64,000 nucleotides of DNA from positions 1,116,001 to 1,180,000 of the forward strand of contig NZ_CP104877.1 of the NCBI RefSeq assembly GCF_025452095.1, given 5' to 3'. A program made the translations under genes and the position numbers. Source of the DNA: Paenarthrobacter sp. JL.01a. Its GTDB lineage: Bacteria; Actinomycetota; Actinomycetes; Actinomycetales; Micrococcaceae. Every line of letters starts with the position of its first letter. Position 1 is the stretch's first letter. Positions 62,770-64,000 of this stretch are shown one piece after another. The notes below the pieces were generated by a model. That model did no database searches. It was given only the letters and a program-made list of their open reading frames with translations, and was not told the origin of the DNA.

Positions 62770-63372
62770 ATGCCTTCCTCCTACCCCAAAGGACTCGCGA
62801 CCCGGCAGCGTTTGGTTGAGTCCATGCTCGCCCTCATCCAGCTGAACGGCTACCACGGGACCGGGCTGAACACCGTGTTGTCGCAATCCGGGGCTCCGAA
62901 AGGCTCCTTGTACTTCCATTTCCCCGAAGGAAAAACCCAACTCGGAATTGCTGCTGTTGAATTGGCCGGCGAACAATTCGGCCAACTGGTCGGTGAGGCA
63001 ACCGCGTCATCCTCATCGCCGGAAGATGTCGTGGACACGCTCGTTGGTGAACTCAAGGGCATCCTCGAGAGCAGCGACTATCAGGCCGGGTGTCCGGTCT
63101 CATCCGTTGCCTTGGACGCGGCCTCGGAGAACGAATCACTTCGGGAGGCCTGCAGCCAGGTCTATGACGCCTGGATCAACGCAGTGTCCAGCTATCTTTC
63201 AACGTTTAGGCTTGGAACGGATCAAGCGCATCCTCTGGCGACGTCCATGATCAGCCTGGTGGAGGGCTCCCTCATTCTGTCCCGTGCCCACAAATCAACC
63301 CAGCCGTTGGACGCTGCCGCCAGCACGCTCAAAGTGCTGATGAATGCGATCCACAAGGAGGCAAGCGCATGA
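62770..63372 (+). CDS. TetR regulator, LmrA/YxaF type
   Basis: The 200-residue protein has the TetR helix-turn-helix (residues 8-52: RQRLVESMLALIQLNGYHGT, then SGAPKGSLYFHFPEGKTQLG), with the HFPEGK wording typical of the LmrA/YxaF group. The C-terminal ligand domain is helical. The operator lies at the promoter. The stop overlaps the following NAD(P)-binding protein gene (ATGA), the likely target. Confidence 0.92.
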   Translation: MPSSYPKGLATRQRLVESMLALIQLNGYHGTGLNTVLSQSGAPKGSLYFHFPEGKTQLGIAAVELAGEQFGQLVGEATASSSSPEDVVDTLVGELKGILESSDYQAGCPVSSVALDAASENESLREACSQVYDAWINAVSSYLSTFRLGTDQAHPLATSMISLVEGSLILSRAHKSTQPLDAAASTLKVLMNAIHKEASA

Positions 63373-64000
63373 GCTCCCGCCATGCTTTGGTATTCGGAGC
63401 CACTGGCCATATTGGAAAATGGCTGGTCCGTGAACTCCTGATGCAGGACGTGACCGTGACGGCTGCCGTGCGAACCGAGCGTTCCTTCCAAACGTTGGCC
63501 GATTGGCTGGCGGAACACGGCGCGGACGGAAGCCTGACGCACGTCCTGGTTGACTTCAGCCGCGAAAACCTGGGCCAGGATCCGGCGTCGAGCGTCTTCA
63601 GTACGGTGACCGAAGTCCACAACCTCGCAGGGGCGTTCGCCTTTGGCATGACCGCCGAAACGGCCTACGCCGCGAACGTCAGCAGTGCAGAGGGTGTGGT
63701 CCGCTTCGCCGCGAAACTTCCGGCGTTGACCAGGCTGGTGCACCTTTCGGGTTACCGGGTGGGTGGCCAGGACCCGTCCGGGGTGCCGTGGAGCGAATCC
63801 CGTCGCGCCAAGCTCTACCATCGTTTAGGCGCGTATGAGGGGTCGAAAGTGGAAGCCGACGCCGTCGTGCAAGCTACAGCGGCGTCCCTGGGCATACCGT
63901 TCACCATGGTCAACCCGGCTACGGTCATTGGGGACTCCGTCAACGGCGAATCCGGGCAGGTAGTGGGCCTCGCCACCACCGTCTTGGACCTTTTCCATGG
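63369..64000 (+). CDS. NAD(P)-binding epimerase-like protein (3' end beyond window)
   Basis: The frame is open from ATG 63369 to the window end (210 residues). It has LVFGATGHIGKWLVRELL (Rossmann motif), VHNLAGAFAFG, LVHLSGYRVGG and the SDR-like YEGSKVEAD (YxxxK) near residue 158, as in extended SDR/NmrA-type proteins. It is translationally coupled to the TetR gene and is its probable target. The substrate is unknown. Confidence 0.85.
   Translation, partial: MSSRHALVFGATGHIGKWLVRELLMQDVTVTAAVRTERSFQTLADWLAEHGADGSLTHVLVDFSRENLGQDPASSVFSTVTEVHNLAGAFAFGMTAETAYAANVSSAEGVVRFAAKLPALTRLVHLSGYRVGGQDPSGVPWSESRRAKLYHRLGAYEGSKVEADAVVQATAASLGIPFTMVNPATVIGDSVNGESGQVVGLATTVLDLFH

Overview
The window is high-GC, gene-dense actinobacterial chromosome. 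ATGA/GTGA start-stop overlaps, frequent GTG starts and a typical gene repertoire (CsbD, a Fe-S helper beside biotin synthase, a TM0106-type nuclease-helicase, an MSMEG_6728-type protein) suggest a Micrococcaceae member of the Arthrobacter/Paenarthrobacter type. The genus is inferred from protein character, not from a database search. No rRNA, tRNA or CRISPR array was seen, and no gap between genes exceeds 300 bases except inside one insertion sequence.

Layout. 1-9739: metallo-beta-lactamase-fold protein (cut by the window edge) divergent from a LysR regulator; a MarR regulator with a DHA2-type drug exporter that has a long coiled-coil tail; a heterodimeric ABC exporter pair with a thioesterase; CutC. 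9887-14891: two large carbohydrate-related proteins (a glycoside-hydrolase-like protein and a DUF5107/TPR protein). 14951-18464: McrB/McrC-type restriction pair. 18500-21270: small membrane protein and a divergent histidine kinase/response regulator pair. 21322-22770: an IS481-type insertion sequence inside the palindromic terminator between the response regulator and a ferredoxin, with a 15-bp target duplication.

22798-31941 (minus strand): an XRE-cupin regulator followed by an eight-gene catabolic operon (MHS transporter, FAD oxidoreductase, class III CoA-transferase, enoyl-CoA hydratase, DapA-type lyase, atypical SDR, aldehyde dehydrogenase, ferredoxin). The substrate is unknown. 32031-36429: degenerate Hpt-like protein, tiny membrane protein, Vsr endonuclease, bsaP-bioB, NCS1 permease. 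36593-40409: stress-type genes (CsbD, a frameshifted zinc alcohol dehydrogenase, charged small proteins, a SIS-domain protein, an SRPBCC protein). 40489-41559: Old Yellow Enzyme.

41695-49839: GntR regulator and an operon of TIM-barrel isomerase/decarboxylase, DAK-type ketose kinase, RpiB-type isomerase, L-gulonate-dehydrogenase-like enzyme, SDR, a 30-residue membrane peptide, an anion:cation symporter and a triose-phosphate-isomerase homologue. Together they could convert a sugar acid through a tetrulose phosphate to erythrose 4-phosphate. The same palindrome lies before the regulator and before the operon.

49877-64000: nuclease-helicase, cytosine-deaminase-like enzyme, CBS protein, Tex, alpha/beta hydrolase with a DUF1622 protein, pyrimidine-dimer-glycosylase-like protein, adenine/adenosine deaminase, a winged-helix/Lys-Ala-Pro linker/X25-module protein, acylphosphatase, a VapBC-type pair, and a TetR regulator with an NAD(P)-binding epimerase-like gene that runs off the end.

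Across the window, long palindromes lie at gene 3' ends. Three share the core CCCAACTAGGGGACAG, and in two genes this repeat supplies the final Pro-Asn-stop codons.
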